A DNA stretch of 64,000 nt from Flavobacterium weaverense (GCF_003688495.1 NZ_REFH01000008.1:496001-560000), one strand, 5' to 3'; numbered from the stretch's first letter, positions 8,174-17,007 are shown. Program-made: numbers and translations. Notes: generated by a model not told the origin, from the sequence alone.

Positions 8174-9827
8174 ATTTTTTCTTATCATCTATTTTCTTTT
8201 TTGGTTCGGGAGTATATGGAATCGACAAATCAAATATTTGTTCCACATCCCAATTAGCACGAACATCAATTTCCTTTGAAAAATAAATAACTTCCTCAGA
8301 ATATCTCTTTTCTAAATAATTTCCTGAATCATAGAATTTGTTTTTATTTTCATCATAAATTGCTCTAAGTGTGAATTTAGCAGGCTCTAAAAGATTAAAA
8401 TCTAGTGTAGTCGCACTCTCCGAATATTCAGAAGCTAGAACTATTCCTTTATCGTCAGTTAACTCTATTATCACTGGAAATCTTTTTACATTTTCTAACT
8501 TTATGCGTAAATTACCATACTCAGAAGTGCTCTGTGTAGTTGCTTTAAATAAAAGTGTTTCATTTGATTTTTCAAAAAAATCAGTTAATCCGCCAGGTAA
8601 GATTTTTAAACTATATTTTTCCGAAGGTTCTTTTTTAAAGTCAATATATAGTTGCTGTGTAAATTCATCATATTCTGTCGTAAAAGGAACTGAGATAGAA
8701 TCTTTACTTATTAAATTTATTTTTGTTTTGTCAAAACGAATTAATGGTGTACTGCTTTCTAAAGTGTAGCGATTTCGAAAATGCAGAGTTCCGTTATAGA
8801 GTGCAGTTACATTTAAAGTATCTTTTTTTTGATCTTTAATTTTAAATACAAAATTATTAACATACTTGTCGTTCGATATATTCAGTGCTAACGAATCTGC
8901 TTTTAGTGGTTTAAACCAAACTTGGAGTGAATCTTTTTTTACTAGTTGCGTTACTATAGTAGGTAGAACTTTGTTCTTGTTTTTGAGCGTTAATTTTGCT
9001 TTTGCAGCAGCAGTTCTGGCATCTCCTTCGTAACCGATGAATATCTTATTTCCTGAAGCTTGAGTAGGTTTAAAAGCCTTAAAGGGTAGAGTCTCTTTGA
9101 ACAATTCGAGTTCATAGATAGTGTCATTGGGAATGGTGATGAACTGCTTGTGAAAACCAATTTTATCTGTTTTCGGATTGTATTTATTGTTGCTATTTTG
9201 ATCTTTCATTGCAATAAGAAGATATTTGCCCGCTTTAAGATTTTCTAATCGAAATGTTTTTAAGCTGTCTAAAGTATTTGTGACATATCGAGGTGTTTCT
9301 TTGTAGATAATAGAATCTTTGAATTTGTCATTTATTTCATAAAGCATAACAGATACAAACGATTCTACTTCTTTATCAATTGCACTTTTAATTTTTCCTC
9401 CAAGGCTTAATGAATCTATAAATGAGCCTGTTGAAAAAATATATTTAAATTGATTATATGGATTTTCCTCGTTGTTGTCTGCAATACTCTGTCCAAAGTT
9501 AATACTGTAAGTGGTGTTGGGCTGTAAAGTGTCTTTTAACTTTATTGTAATAGTTTTGCTAGCTGTCGTAGGTAAAATAAGTGGCTCGTTTTTCATTGGT
9601 GGAGAGATGATCAACTGCTTCTTAAGGTTTTTCAATTTAACATTTTCATCAAATACTAATTTTATCTGGTCCCCTTTAAAATTAGTGCTGAAGTTTTCGG
9701 GAAAACTAATTTTTAAGACAGGCGCGATAGTGTCTTTTAATCCGCCAGTTATGGAACCTCTTTTTGCGCAACCAAAAATTGCAAAAAGTAATAATAGTAA
9801 TATGTATTTCATATTGTTTTTCAGCAT
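8163..9827 (-). CDS. Lipoprotein with bacterial Ig-like (SbsA/Big_5) domain
   Basis: 554 residues. The N-terminus MKYILLLLLFAIFGC is a type II signal with lipobox IFGC, so the mature protein starts at a lipidated Cys and is probably in the outer membrane. Residues about 30-135 (DTIAPVLKISFPENFS, VFDENV, TLQPNTTYSINFG, FSTGSF) match the Big_5 Ig-like domain; the rest is a long beta-rich region. Two close ATGs (9827 and 9812) both give a workable signal peptide; the shorter would be more usual. Conserved as a single gene in flavobacteria with no known function. Overlaps the convergent hydrolase gene by 11 nt. Confidence 0.85.
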   Translation of the reverse strand: MLKNNMKYILLLLLFAIFGCAKRGSITGGLKDTIAPVLKISFPENFSTNFKGDQIKLVFDENVKLKNLKKQLIISPPMKNEPLILPTTASKTITIKLKDTLQPNTTYSINFGQSIADNNEENPYNQFKYIFSTGSFIDSLSLGGKIKSAIDKEVESFVSVMLYEINDKFKDSIIYKETPRYVTNTLDSLKTFRLENLKAGKYLLIAMKDQNSNNKYNPKTDKIGFHKQFITIPNDTIYELELFKETLPFKAFKPTQASGNKIFIGYEGDARTAAAKAKLTLKNKNKVLPTIVTQLVKKDSLQVWFKPLKADSLALNISNDKYVNNFVFKIKDQKKDTLNVTALYNGTLHFRNRYTLESSTPLIRFDKTKINLISKDSISVPFTTEYDEFTQQLYIDFKKEPSEKYSLKILPGGLTDFFEKSNETLLFKATTQSTSEYGNLRIKLENVKRFPVIIELTDDKGIVLASEYSESATTLDFNLLEPAKFTLRAIYDENKNKFYDSGNYLEKRYSEEVIYFSKEIDVRANWDVEQIFDLSIPYTPEPKKKIDDKKKSNF

Positions 9828-9999
9828 AACAAGTCATAAATTAGATTTTACAAAATAACAATTATAATCAATGTGATTTAATAATTTTTTAAAATTATTG
9901 TGAATCATTTTGTTTAAATATCTTTTTCTTAAAATGTATAAATCTGCATTTTTAATTTCTAATTTTACATCAATAATTTAAAGAAAGTACACTACATGC

Positions 10000-10007
10000 T
10001 ACTTTTG
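10000..10007 (+). promoter_or_regulatory. Candidate -7 box upstream of mce
   Basis: TACTTTTG fits TAnnTTTG and lies 42 nt before the ATG at 10050. No good -33 TTG is seen at the expected distance, so this is tentative. Confidence 0.35.
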
Positions 10008-10049
10008 GTCCTTTTGTGTAAAAACGCTTATAAAATAAATTGACATATA

Positions 10050-10451
10050 ATGAGGAAAATAGAACATATTGGGATTGCTGTTAAGAATTTAGAAGTGTCC
10101 AATTTAGTTTTTGAAAAACTTTTTGGTACGCCAGCTTACAAGTTTGAGGAAGTTGAAAGTGAAGGCGTTTCTACTTCTTTCTTTATGAACGGTCCTAATA
10201 AAATTGAACTTTTGGCTGCTACTAGCCCAGAAAGTCCTATTGCTAAATTTTTAGAAAAGAAAGGTGAAGGAATTCATCATATTGCTTTTGATGTAGAAGA
10301 TATTGTTTCTGAAATTGCTCGTTTAAAAGGAGAAGGCTTTATTGTATTAAATGAAATTCCAAAAAAAGGAGCTGATAATAAGTTAGTTGCCTTTTTACAT
10401 CCTAAAAGCACTAATGGCGTTTTAATAGAATTGTGTCAAGAAATTAAATAG
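10050..10451 (+). CDS. mce: Methylmalonyl-CoA epimerase
   Basis: 133 residues, a glyoxalase/VOC fold. Metal ligands are visible as His in MRKIEHIGIAV, Gln/Glu positions in the middle, His in GIHHIAFDVEDI and Glu in GVLIELCQ. The enzyme interconverts (R)- and (S)-methylmalonyl-CoA, linking propionyl-CoA metabolism with succinyl-CoA through methylmalonyl-CoA mutase. The mutase genes are not in the window. It stands alone upstream of a tRNA gene. Confidence 0.92.
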   Translation: MRKIEHIGIAVKNLEVSNLVFEKLFGTPAYKFEEVESEGVSTSFFMNGPNKIELLAATSPESPIAKFLEKKGEGIHHIAFDVEDIVSEIARLKGEGFIVLNEIPKKGADNKLVAFLHPKSTNGVLIELCQEIK

Positions 10452-10547
10452 CTTTAATTTCGATTATTACTATAGTTCTAATAATCAGTCGCTTTGTGAA
10501 ACGGAGGTTTTATTTTCTAAATAAAGACCAAATCAAATTAAAAAACA

Positions 10548-10579
10548 TTTGGAGCAAACGAAAAATAGTAGTAATATTG
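10548..10579 (+). promoter_or_regulatory. Predicted promoter of the CAU tRNA
   Basis: TTTG (10548-10551), 20-nt spacer, TAATATTG (10572-10579; one mismatch). It ends 13 nt before the tRNA. Confidence 0.5.
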
Positions 10580-10592
10580 CAAACTCTAAACC

Positions 10593-10666
10593 GGTCCTAT
10601 AGCTCAGCTGGTTAGAGCACCTGACTCATAATCAGGTGGTCCCTGGTTCGAGCCCAGGTGGGACCA
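10593..10666 (+). tRNA. tRNA with anticodon CAU (tRNA-Ile2 or elongator tRNA-Met)
   Basis: A 74-nt cloverleaf: acceptor GGTCCTA pairs with TGGGACC, D-arm AGCTCAGCTGGTTAGAGC, anticodon stem CCTGA/TCAGG with loop CTCATAA, and T-arm GGTTCGAGCC. The anticodon is CAT. The same anticodon serves elongator Met and, after lysidine modification, Ile (AUA); sequence alone does not settle which. Initiator Met is unlikely because the acceptor starts with a full G-C pair. CCA is not encoded. Confidence 0.93.
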
Positions 10667-10679
10667 CAGTTTAAATCAA

Positions 10680-10707
10680 GCCTTTACAGCAATGTAAAGG
10701 CTTTTTT
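10680..10707 (+). terminator. Terminator after the CAU tRNA
   Basis: GCCTTTAC and GTAAAGGC form an 8-bp stem with a 6-nt loop and six T residues. Almost the same hairpin follows tRNA-Ala at 27455. Confidence 0.9.
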
Positions 10708-10850
10708 GTGCTCTGTAATATTGCTTAGTGCCATCTTGATTTATGGTAATTTTCTACTTTTAGTTTTTTATTCAAAGTAAAGTCTTAATTTGCGTAAGGA
10801 TTAAATTACCTTTATAGCGCAAATTAGTGCAAAATGTTTTTTTTAAATAT

Positions 10851-11096
10851 ATGAAAATAAGTAGAAAAGCAGTTTTATTAGCGGTGGTGTGCTTGTTTAG
10901 CTTTCTGAAGATTTTTGCAGACGGTAGTTCCAATCCACCCCCCCCCACAGAAAATTCTACTTTGCAAGGCACTCCTCCTCCTCCTCCTGGTCTACCTATT
11001 GATGACAATCTCATTATTCTTCTAACAATGGCAATAATTTTTGGAATTTATGTCATTTATAATCAACAAGCTAAAACAAAAAAAACTCCAATGTAA
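10851..11096 (+). CDS. Small proline-rich protein with PID-CTERM-like C-terminal anchor
   Basis: 81 residues from MKISRKAVLL. It has an N-terminal signal sequence (cleavage near IFADG), a short spacer with two proline runs, then GLPIDDNLIILL followed by one hydrophobic helix and a basic tail QQAKTKKTPM. That order (PID motif, helix, short positive tail) is what is seen in small PID-CTERM sorting-domain proteins of Bacteroidota; assignment is by eye. No exosortase is in the window. An upstream in-frame start at 10827 was rejected because the second ATG begins the signal peptide. Its last codons lie inside a terminator stem (11082-11108). Confidence 0.7.
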   Translation: MKISRKAVLLAVVCLFSFLKIFADGSSNPPPPTENSTLQGTPPPPPGLPIDDNLIILLTMAIIFGIYVIYNQQAKTKKTPM

Positions 11097-11108
11097 ATTG
11101 GAGTTTTT
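11082..11108. terminator. Terminator overlapping the end of the small proline-rich gene
   Basis: AAAAACTCCAAT and ATTGGAGTTTTT form the stem; it contains the stop codon of the plus-strand gene and can also stop transcription from ribE on the other strand. Confidence 0.8.
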
Positions 11109-11122
11109 GTCTTTAAAATAAA

Positions 11123-11710
11123 TTATTTATTAGCATATAATCGAGAGACATATTTCCCAATCACATCAAATTCTAAATTTACTTTTGTTCCAACTTTAAA
11201 AGAGTTAAAATTAGTGTGCTCGTAAGTATATGGAATAATTGCCACGCTAAATTGATTTTGCTTTGAATCAACCACAGTCAAGCTTACCCCATTTACGGTT
11301 ATAGAACCTTTTTCAATAGTGATGTTATTTGGTCCTTTGTCATATTCAAAAGTATATAACCAGCTGCCGCCCGTTTCTTCTGCAAGAATACAAGTGCCTG
11401 TTTGATCCACATGTCCTTGAACAATATGACCATCCAGTCTATCACCGAGTTTCATAGCTCTTTCAAGATTAACATTATCTCCGACATTCCAATCTGATAG
11501 ATTTGTCTTTTTAACTGTTTCGTCTATTGCGGTTACGCTGTAAGAGGTATCAGCAATAGCAACAATAGTAAGACATATTCCATTATGTGCAACGCTTTGA
11601 TCTATCTTAAGTTCGCTAGTAATTGATGAATGCACTGTAATATGCAAGTTTGTGTTCTCTTTTTTTATTTCTTGGATTGTGCCAAGGGTTTCTACTATTC
11701 CTGTAAACAT
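11123..11710 (-). CDS. ribE: Riboflavin synthase, alpha subunit
   Basis: 195 residues from MFTGIVETLGTI, the usual start of the family; the longer frame to 11773 is not needed. Two lumazine-binding domains are seen as internal repeats: SVAHNGICLTIVA with ERAMKLGDRLDGHIVQGHVD, and GSITVNGVSLTVV with YTYEHTNF and EFDVIGKYV. The trimer dismutates two 6,7-dimethyl-8-ribityllumazine molecules into riboflavin. The gene is divergent from pdxA and the two starts are only about 60 nt apart, so their promoters must share this region. Confidence 0.95.
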   Translation of the reverse strand: MFTGIVETLGTIQEIKKENTNLHITVHSSITSELKIDQSVAHNGICLTIVAIADTSYSVTAIDETVKKTNLSDWNVGDNVNLERAMKLGDRLDGHIVQGHVDQTGTCILAEETGGSWLYTFEYDKGPNNITIEKGSITVNGVSLTVVDSKQNQFSVAIIPYTYEHTNFNSFKVGTKVNLEFDVIGKYVSRLYANK

Positions 11711-11771
11711 TTCTTGTTTTATTTTACTAAATTTGCACTTCAAAATTAGCAATAAATAACGGTATGTCATC

Positions 11772-12812
11772 ATGAAAAAAGCAGAAAATATAATCGTAGG
11801 AATTTCTATTGGAGATTTAAACGGTATTGGAAGCGAGGTTATTTTAAAAACATTTGAGGATGCTCGTATGTTGGAATTATGTACTCCGGTAATATTTGCA
11901 AATGTTAAACTATTATCCTTTGTTAAAAAAAGTTTTCAATCAACTTCTTTGCTTCACGGGATTGATAAATTAGACCAAATTGTTGTAGGCAAAATTAACG
12001 TCTTAAACGTTTGGAAAGAAGTGGTTGACCTTAAACTTGGAGAAAGTGATGCTAAAGCAGGTGAGTATGCTATAAAATCGTTTGTAGCTGCAACAAATGC
12101 TCTGAAGGATGGTTTAATTGATGTTCTTGTAACTGCACCAATAAATAAATATAACATTCAATCTGATGAATTTAAATTTCCTGGTCATACAGATTATTTA
12201 GATCAGGAGTTAGAGGGTAATGCGCTGATGTTAATGGTTCAAGATTCATTAAGAGTAGGATTGTTGACTGATCACATTCCCTTAAATGAAGTTGCTTCTC
12301 ATTTGACGGAGGAATTAATTAGAAAGAAAATTGAAACAGTTAAGCAATCATTGATTCAGGATTTTAGTATAAATAAGCCTAAGATTGCGGTATTAGGTTT
12401 AAATCCTCACTGCGGTGATGGCGGTGTTATAGGAACAGAGGACGATTCGATTATAAAGCCCGCGCTAAAAAAACTTTTTGAGAAAGGAACTTTAGTTTTT
12501 GGTCCTTTTTCTGCTGATGGATTTTTTGGAAGCAATCAATACGAGAAATATGACGCAGTTATTGCAACTTATCATGATCAAGGATTGATTCCATTTAAGA
12601 CGTTATCTTTTGGTAATGGCGTTAATTATACGGCTGGTTTAAATAAAATTAGAACTTCTCCAGATCATGGGACTGCTTATGATATTGCCGGTAAAGGTAT
12701 TGCAGATTTCAATTCGTTTAAGGAAGCGGTATATTTGGCATTAGACATTTATCATTCTAGAAATCAATATGCAGAAATCAGTATAAAACCATTGAAAACA
12801 AAAGAAAAGTAG
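11772..12812 (+). CDS. pdxA: 4-hydroxythreonine-4-phosphate dehydrogenase
   Basis: 346 residues. Family motifs include ISIGDLNGIGSEVILK at the N-terminus, TAPINKYNI, FPGHTDYLDQ with metal-binding His, LNPHCGDGG, and ATYHDQGLIPFK with another metal His; LNKIRTSPDHGTAYDIAGKG closes the active site. It oxidises 4-phosphohydroxy-L-threonine in DXP-dependent pyridoxal phosphate synthesis. PdxA lies directly before yceD-rpmF, an order common in flavobacteria, though the -7 box at 12862 suggests the next operon has its own promoter. Confidence 0.95.
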   Translation: MKKAENIIVGISIGDLNGIGSEVILKTFEDARMLELCTPVIFANVKLLSFVKKSFQSTSLLHGIDKLDQIVVGKINVLNVWKEVVDLKLGESDAKAGEYAIKSFVAATNALKDGLIDVLVTAPINKYNIQSDEFKFPGHTDYLDQELEGNALMLMVQDSLRVGLLTDHIPLNEVASHLTEELIRKKIETVKQSLIQDFSINKPKIAVLGLNPHCGDGGVIGTEDDSIIKPALKKLFEKGTLVFGPFSADGFFGSNQYEKYDAVIATYHDQGLIPFKTLSFGNGVNYTAGLNKIRTSPDHGTAYDIAGKGIADFNSFKEAVYLALDIYHSRNQYAEISIKPLKTKEK

Positions 12813-12861
12813 TTGTGAACAAAAAAAAGTGAATAACATTATTAGATTTGCAATAATTTTA

Positions 12862-12869
12862 TATCTTTG
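12862..12869 (+). promoter_or_regulatory. Predicted -7 box of the yceD-rpmF operon
   Basis: TATCTTTG fits TAnnTTTG and is followed by GCAC, 35 nt before the yceD ATG. The -33 region is not clear. Confidence 0.45.
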
Positions 12870-12903
12870 CACTCCCGAAGTTTAGGGGAAAATTGTTGTT
12901 GAA

Positions 12904-13446
12904 ATGAAGAATACAAAAGAATATTTAATTCCTTTTATAGGATTAAAGCCAGGAAAACATCATTTTGAGTATCAAATCACTAACGAGTTCTTTGAAATCT
13001 TTGATTACAGTGAATATCAAGATTCAAATATCAAAGTAAACGTAGTTTTAGAGAAGAAAAGCACGTTATTAGAGTTGGATTTTGTTCACAAAGGTTCCGT
13101 AAATGTTCCTTGTGACTTGACTAGCGAAGATTTTGATTTGCCAATAAAAGGCAAGATGAAATTAATTGTTCGTTTTGGCGAAGAATTTAATGATGAAAAC
13201 GAAGAATTACTGATTTTGCCTCATGGAGAATTTGAGGTAGATATTGCACAATACATTTATGAAATGATTGTGTTGTCAGTACCTTTACGACGCGTTCATC
13301 CAGGAGTGAAAGATGGAAGTTTAAAAACGGAAGCCTTGACAAAACTTAATGAACTAAAAGTAAAGGAAGATAAAAAAGAGATTAAAAAAGAAGAAAATAT
13401 AGACCCACGTTGGGACAAATTAAAGCAACTATTAACGGATAAATAA
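12904..13446 (+). CDS. YceD/DUF177 family protein
   Basis: 180 residues. It matches the DUF177 (YceD) family by its length, by the central VPCDLTSEDFDLPIKG segment and by position directly before rpmF. In other bacteria YceD is linked to 23S rRNA accumulation and is cotranscribed with L32; plant relatives act in plastid 23S rRNA processing. The C-terminus is highly charged (lysine/glutamate) and ends DPRWDKLKQLLTDK, a feature shared by many family members. Gap to rpmF is 9 nt. Confidence 0.88.
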   Translation: MKNTKEYLIPFIGLKPGKHHFEYQITNEFFEIFDYSEYQDSNIKVNVVLEKKSTLLELDFVHKGSVNVPCDLTSEDFDLPIKGKMKLIVRFGEEFNDENEELLILPHGEFEVDIAQYIYEMIVLSVPLRRVHPGVKDGSLKTEALTKLNELKVKEDKKEIKKEENIDPRWDKLKQLLTDK

Positions 13447-13455
13447 TATAGTAAA

Positions 13456-13650
13456 ATGGCGCATCCTAAGAGAAAAATCTCCAAAACAAGAAGAGATAAG
13501 AGAAGAACACATTACAAAGCTACTGTAGCACAGATCGCTACTTGCCCAATCACTGGGGAAGCACATTTGTATCACAGAGCATATTGGCATGAAGGTAAAA
13601 TGTATTACAGAGGGCAAGTTGTTATAGATAAATCTGTAGCCGTTGCTTAA
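13456..13650 (+). CDS. rpmF: 50S ribosomal protein L32
   Basis: 64 residues, starting [17 protein letters not shown], the standard basic N-terminus of L32, with a single Cys in [17 protein letters not shown]. This is a cysteine-poor L32 without the CxxC pair of zinc-ribbon versions. Cotranscribed with yceD and followed by a terminator. Confidence 0.97.
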   Translation: MAHPKRKISKTRRDKRRTHYKATVAQIATCPITGEAHLYHRAYWHEGKMYYRGQVVIDKSVAVA

Positions 13651-13672
13651 TACATTTTGTAAATAATATCCG

Positions 13673-13698
13673 AACTCTCACATCGTGAGAGTTTTTTT
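13673..13698 (+). terminator. Terminator after rpmF
   Basis: ACTCTCAC and GTGAGAGT form the stem (loop ATC) followed by seven T residues. Confidence 0.85.
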
Positions 13699-13820
13699 GT
13701 TGTTTATTATTTTTGTTAAATAAGAAGTTCCAAGTTAAAGAGAATGGAATTTTTTTTGTAATTTTCAAGTCTTTAAAAATTTTCAAATGGTAACATTTGA
13801 CTAGAAATAAATTGCACACA

Positions 13821-14819
13821 ATGAATAAAATCACAGCCGCAATTACCGCTGTTGGAGCTTACGTTCCAGACTTTGTTCTTACCAACAAAGCTCTTGAAGT
13901 TATAGTCGATACAAATGATGAGTGGATCACCTCTCGTACAGGAATAAAAGAAAGAAGGATTCTCAAAGATGAAGATAAAGGAACTTCTTTTTTGGCTATA
14001 AAGGCTGCTCAAGATTTATTGGCTAAAGCCAATATTGATCCTCTAGAAATAGATTTGTTGATTATGGCAACTGCAACTCCAGATATGCCGGTAGCATCTA
14101 CAGGTGTTTACGTAGCTACAGAAATTGGAGCTACAAATGCTTTTGCTTATGATTTACAAGCTGCATGTTCTAGTTTTTTGTTTGGTATGTCAACCGCCGC
14201 AGCTTATATAGAATCAGGTAGATACAAGAAAGTTCTATTAATAGGTGCTGATAAAATGTCGTCTATCGTTGATTACACAGATCGTTCGACTTGTATAATT
14301 TTTGGTGATGGTGCGGGAGCAGTTTTATTTGAGCCAAATTACGAAGGATTAGGTTTGCAGGATGAATATCTCCGCAGTGATGGAATAGGAAGAGATTTCT
14401 TGAAAATTGATGCCGGTGGTTCACTCAATCCTACTACGATGGAAACTGTTACTCATAACAGACACAATATTATACAAGATGGAAAAACTGTTTTCAAATA
14501 TGCTGTAACTAATATGGCAGATTCAAGCGAATTAATCGTAAAGAGAAATAACTTGACCAATGAAGACGTGGATTGGTTAGTGCCTCATCAAGCTAACAAA
14601 CGTATAATAGATGCTACAGCAAACAGAATGAATTTAGAAGATTCTAAAGTGCTAATGAATATTGAAAAATACGGAAACACTACATCAGCTACTTTGCCTC
14701 TTGTACTTAATGATTTCGAGCATTTATTCAAAAAAGGAGATAATATAATTCTTGCTGCCTTTGGAGGTGGATTCACTTGGGGATCTATTTATCTAAAATG
14801 GGCTTACGATAAAAAATAA
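13821..14819 (+). CDS. fabH: 3-oxoacyl-ACP synthase III
   Basis: 332 residues from MNKITAAITAVGAYVP. The catalytic Cys lies in DLQAACSSFLFG, and His/Asn of the triad in VPHQANKRI and YGNTTSATLPL. FabH condenses acetyl-CoA, or a branched starter acyl-CoA as in many Bacteroidota, with malonyl-ACP to begin fatty-acid synthesis. The start at the second ATG (13821) was chosen because the first residues of the longer frame are not conserved type. It heads fabH-accB-accC; plsX, which often lies between rpmF and fabH elsewhere, is absent here. Confidence 0.95.
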   Translation: MNKITAAITAVGAYVPDFVLTNKALEVIVDTNDEWITSRTGIKERRILKDEDKGTSFLAIKAAQDLLAKANIDPLEIDLLIMATATPDMPVASTGVYVATEIGATNAFAYDLQAACSSFLFGMSTAAAYIESGRYKKVLLIGADKMSSIVDYTDRSTCIIFGDGAGAVLFEPNYEGLGLQDEYLRSDGIGRDFLKIDAGGSLNPTTMETVTHNRHNIIQDGKTVFKYAVTNMADSSELIVKRNNLTNEDVDWLVPHQANKRIIDATANRMNLEDSKVLMNIEKYGNTTSATLPLVLNDFEHLFKKGDNIILAAFGGGFTWGSIYLKWAYDKK

Positions 14820-14842
14820 ATTTAAACTAAAAACAAATAATT

Positions 14843-15319
14843 ATGGATTTAAAAGAAATTCAAAATCTAATCAAATTTGTAGCAAATTCAGGAGTTGCAG
14901 AAGTTAAGTTGGAAATGGATGATGTAAAAATCACCATCAGAACCACTTTAGAAGGAAATACAACTGAAACAACATATGTTCAACAAATGCCCGCTCAAAA
15001 CACACTTCAGCAAGCAGCTCCTGTTGCAGTAGCTCCAGTTGCAGCGGTTCCCGAAGTACAAGCTGTTGAAAATGCACATTATATTACTATAAAATCTCCA
15101 ATTATTGGAACATTCTATAGAAAACCATCTCCAGACAAACCTATGTTTGTTGAAGTTGGAAAAAATATCGCTCAAGGTGACGTTCTTTGTGTAATTGAAG
15201 CGATGAAATTATTTAATGAAATTGAATCTGAAATCTCTGGTAAAATTGTAAAAGTATTGGTAGACGATATGTCTCCAGTTGAATTTGACCAACCTTTGTT
15301 CTTAGTAGATCCGTCATAA
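14843..15319 (+). CDS. accB: Biotin carboxyl carrier protein of acetyl-CoA carboxylase
   Basis: 158 residues. N-terminal helix (MDLKEIQNLIKFVANSG), a Pro/Ala/Val/Gln-rich linker at about 50-75, then the biotinyl domain with the biotin Lys in CVIEAMKLFNEIE. Carries carboxybiotin between AccC and the carboxyltransferase. 23 nt after fabH; an inverted repeat separates it from accC. Confidence 0.96.
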   Translation: MDLKEIQNLIKFVANSGVAEVKLEMDDVKITIRTTLEGNTTETTYVQQMPAQNTLQQAAPVAVAPVAAVPEVQAVENAHYITIKSPIIGTFYRKPSPDKPMFVEVGKNIAQGDVLCVIEAMKLFNEIESEISGKIVKVLVDDMSPVEFDQPLFLVDPS

Positions 15320-15325
15320 CATTTT

Positions 15326-15390
15326 TAAATTCCAAATTCCAAATTTCAAATCAGTAGATGTGGAATTTGGAATTTGTCATTTGAATTTTA
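15326..15390. repeat. Inverted AAATTCCA repeat between accB and accC
   Basis: The left arm holds AAATTCCAAATTCCA and the right arm (15361-15375) holds TGGAATTTGGAATTT, forming a hairpin with about 18 nt between arms. The arms are themselves tandem copies of a 7-nt unit. This type of AAATTCC repeat is common between genes in flavobacteria; here it sits inside an operon. Confidence 0.7.
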
Positions 15391-15402
15391 AATTAAAAGA
15401 AG

Positions 15403-16749
15403 ATGTTTAAAAAAATATTAATTGCAAATAGAGGTGAAATTGCTTTACGTATCATTAGGACATGTAAAGAAATGGGCATTAAGACAGTAGCTGTATATTC
15501 TACTGCTGATGCTGAAAGCCTGCATGTTAAATTTGCTGACGAAGCTGTTTGTATAGGACCGCCTCAAAGTAATTTGTCGTATTTAAAGATGTCAAATATT
15601 ATTGCTGCTGCAGAAATTACAAATGCAGATGCAATTCATCCAGGATATGGGTTTCTTTCTGAAAACGCTAAGTTTTCTAAGATTTGTCAAGAACATGGTA
15701 TCAAGTTTATTGGTGCTTCCCCGGAAATGATTGATAGAATGGGAGATAAAGCTTCTGCTAAATCAACAATGATTGAAGCTGGAGTTCCTTGTGTACCTGG
15801 TTCAGTAGGTATTTTAGAATCCTACGAGCAAGCGCTTCAATTGTCTAGGGAATTTGGATATCCAGTTATGCTTAAAGCAACTGCTGGTGGTGGTGGTAAA
15901 GGAATGAGAGCAGTTTGGAAAGAAGAAGAATTATTAAAAGCGTGGGAAGGTGCTAGACAAGAATCTGCTGCTGCTTTTGGTAATGACGGAATGTACTTAG
16001 AAAAATTAATCGAAGAGCCTCGTCATATCGAAATTCAAGTTGTTGGTGATTCTTATGGAAAAGCATGTCATCTATCAGAAAGAGATTGTTCTGTTCAAAG
16101 ACGTCATCAAAAATTAACTGAAGAAACACCTTCTCCATTCATGACGGATGATTTACGTCTTAAAATGGGTGAAGCTGCAGTGAAAGCTGCAGAGTTTATC
16201 AAATATGAAGGCGCTGGTACAGTTGAGTTCTTGGTGGATAAGCATCGTAATTTCTATTTTATGGAAATGAATACTCGTATACAAGTAGAGCATCCTATTA
16301 CAGAACAAGTCATTGATTATGACCTGATTCGTGAGCAAATTTTAGTTGCTGCCGGAGTACCAATTACAGGTAAAAATTATTTACCAAAATTGCACGCAAT
16401 CGAATGCAGAATTAATGCAGAAGATCCTTATAATGATTTCCGTCCTTCACCAGGAAAAATCACTACGCTTCACATGCCAGGAGGACACGGTGTTCGTTTA
16501 GACACTCATGTTTACTCCGGTTATACTATTCCACCAAATTATGATTCTATGATTGCAAAGTTGATTACAACAGCGCAAACACGTGATGAAGCAATTAGCA
16601 AGATGAGAAGAGCTTTAGATGAATTCGTAATAGAAGGAATTAAAACAACTATTCCATTTCATAGACAGTTAATGGATGATCCACGTTATATAGCTGGTGA
16701 TTACACAACTGCTTTTATGGATACTTTTAAAATGAATGATCCAGAATAA
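15403..16749 (+). CDS. accC: Biotin carboxylase subunit of acetyl-CoA carboxylase
   Basis: 448 residues. N-terminal domain starts [17 protein letters not shown]; the ATP-grasp glycine loop is [14 protein letters not shown]; bicarbonate/biotin site residues lie in [26 protein letters not shown] and [17 protein letters not shown]. Carboxylates the biotin on AccB with ATP and bicarbonate, the first half of malonyl-CoA formation. Only AccB and AccC are encoded here; the carboxyltransferase AccA/AccD is elsewhere, as is usual. Followed by a terminator. Confidence 0.97.
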   Translation: MFKKILIANRGEIALRIIRTCKEMGIKTVAVYSTADAESLHVKFADEAVCIGPPQSNLSYLKMSNIIAAAEITNADAIHPGYGFLSENAKFSKICQEHGIKFIGASPEMIDRMGDKASAKSTMIEAGVPCVPGSVGILESYEQALQLSREFGYPVMLKATAGGGGKGMRAVWKEEELLKAWEGARQESAAAFGNDGMYLEKLIEEPRHIEIQVVGDSYGKACHLSERDCSVQRRHQKLTEETPSPFMTDDLRLKMGEAAVKAAEFIKYEGAGTVEFLVDKHRNFYFMEMNTRIQVEHPITEQVIDYDLIREQILVAAGVPITGKNYLPKLHAIECRINAEDPYNDFRPSPGKITTLHMPGGHGVRLDTHVYSGYTIPPNYDSMIAKLITTAQTRDEAISKMRRALDEFVIEGIKTTIPFHRQLMDDPRYIAGDYTTAFMDTFKMNDPE

Positions 16750-16770
16750 AAATTTTCTATTCTAAATTAT

Positions 16771-16801
16771 AAAACCTTGTAGCGATACAAGGTTTTTTTT
16801 T
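16771..16801 (+). terminator. Terminator after accC
   Basis: AAAACCTTGT and ACAAGGTTTT pair around AGCGAT, followed by a long T run. Confidence 0.88.
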
Positions 16802-16830
16802 GCTCTATATAAAAGTGTAAACGTGCAATA

Positions 16831-16857
16831 TTTACCCGATAAAATTAGAGTTTACCC
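16831..16857. promoter_or_regulatory. Two direct TTTACCC repeats, 20-nt period
   Basis: TTTACCC occurs at 16831 and again at 16851, exactly two helical turns apart, about 155 nt upstream of the first PepSY-like gene. Tandem sites with this spacing are typical for dimeric response regulators. Candidate site only. Confidence 0.35.
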
Positions 16858-17007
16858 ATCTTACTCACAAAGGTCGTATGGCAACAATTCTGTAAGTGAC
16901 TTTAATTCAATTAATTAAGTAGCTGGACGATAGTTGTTTTGAAAATGGTATGATTATTCTATTAGGCTATACAACTTAAACAGTAAATAATCATTAAAAT
17001 AAATATC

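Noticed and set aside
15326..15390. CRISPR-like repeats
   Set aside because: The units are adjacent short heptamers with no spacers; no CRISPR array is visible in the window.
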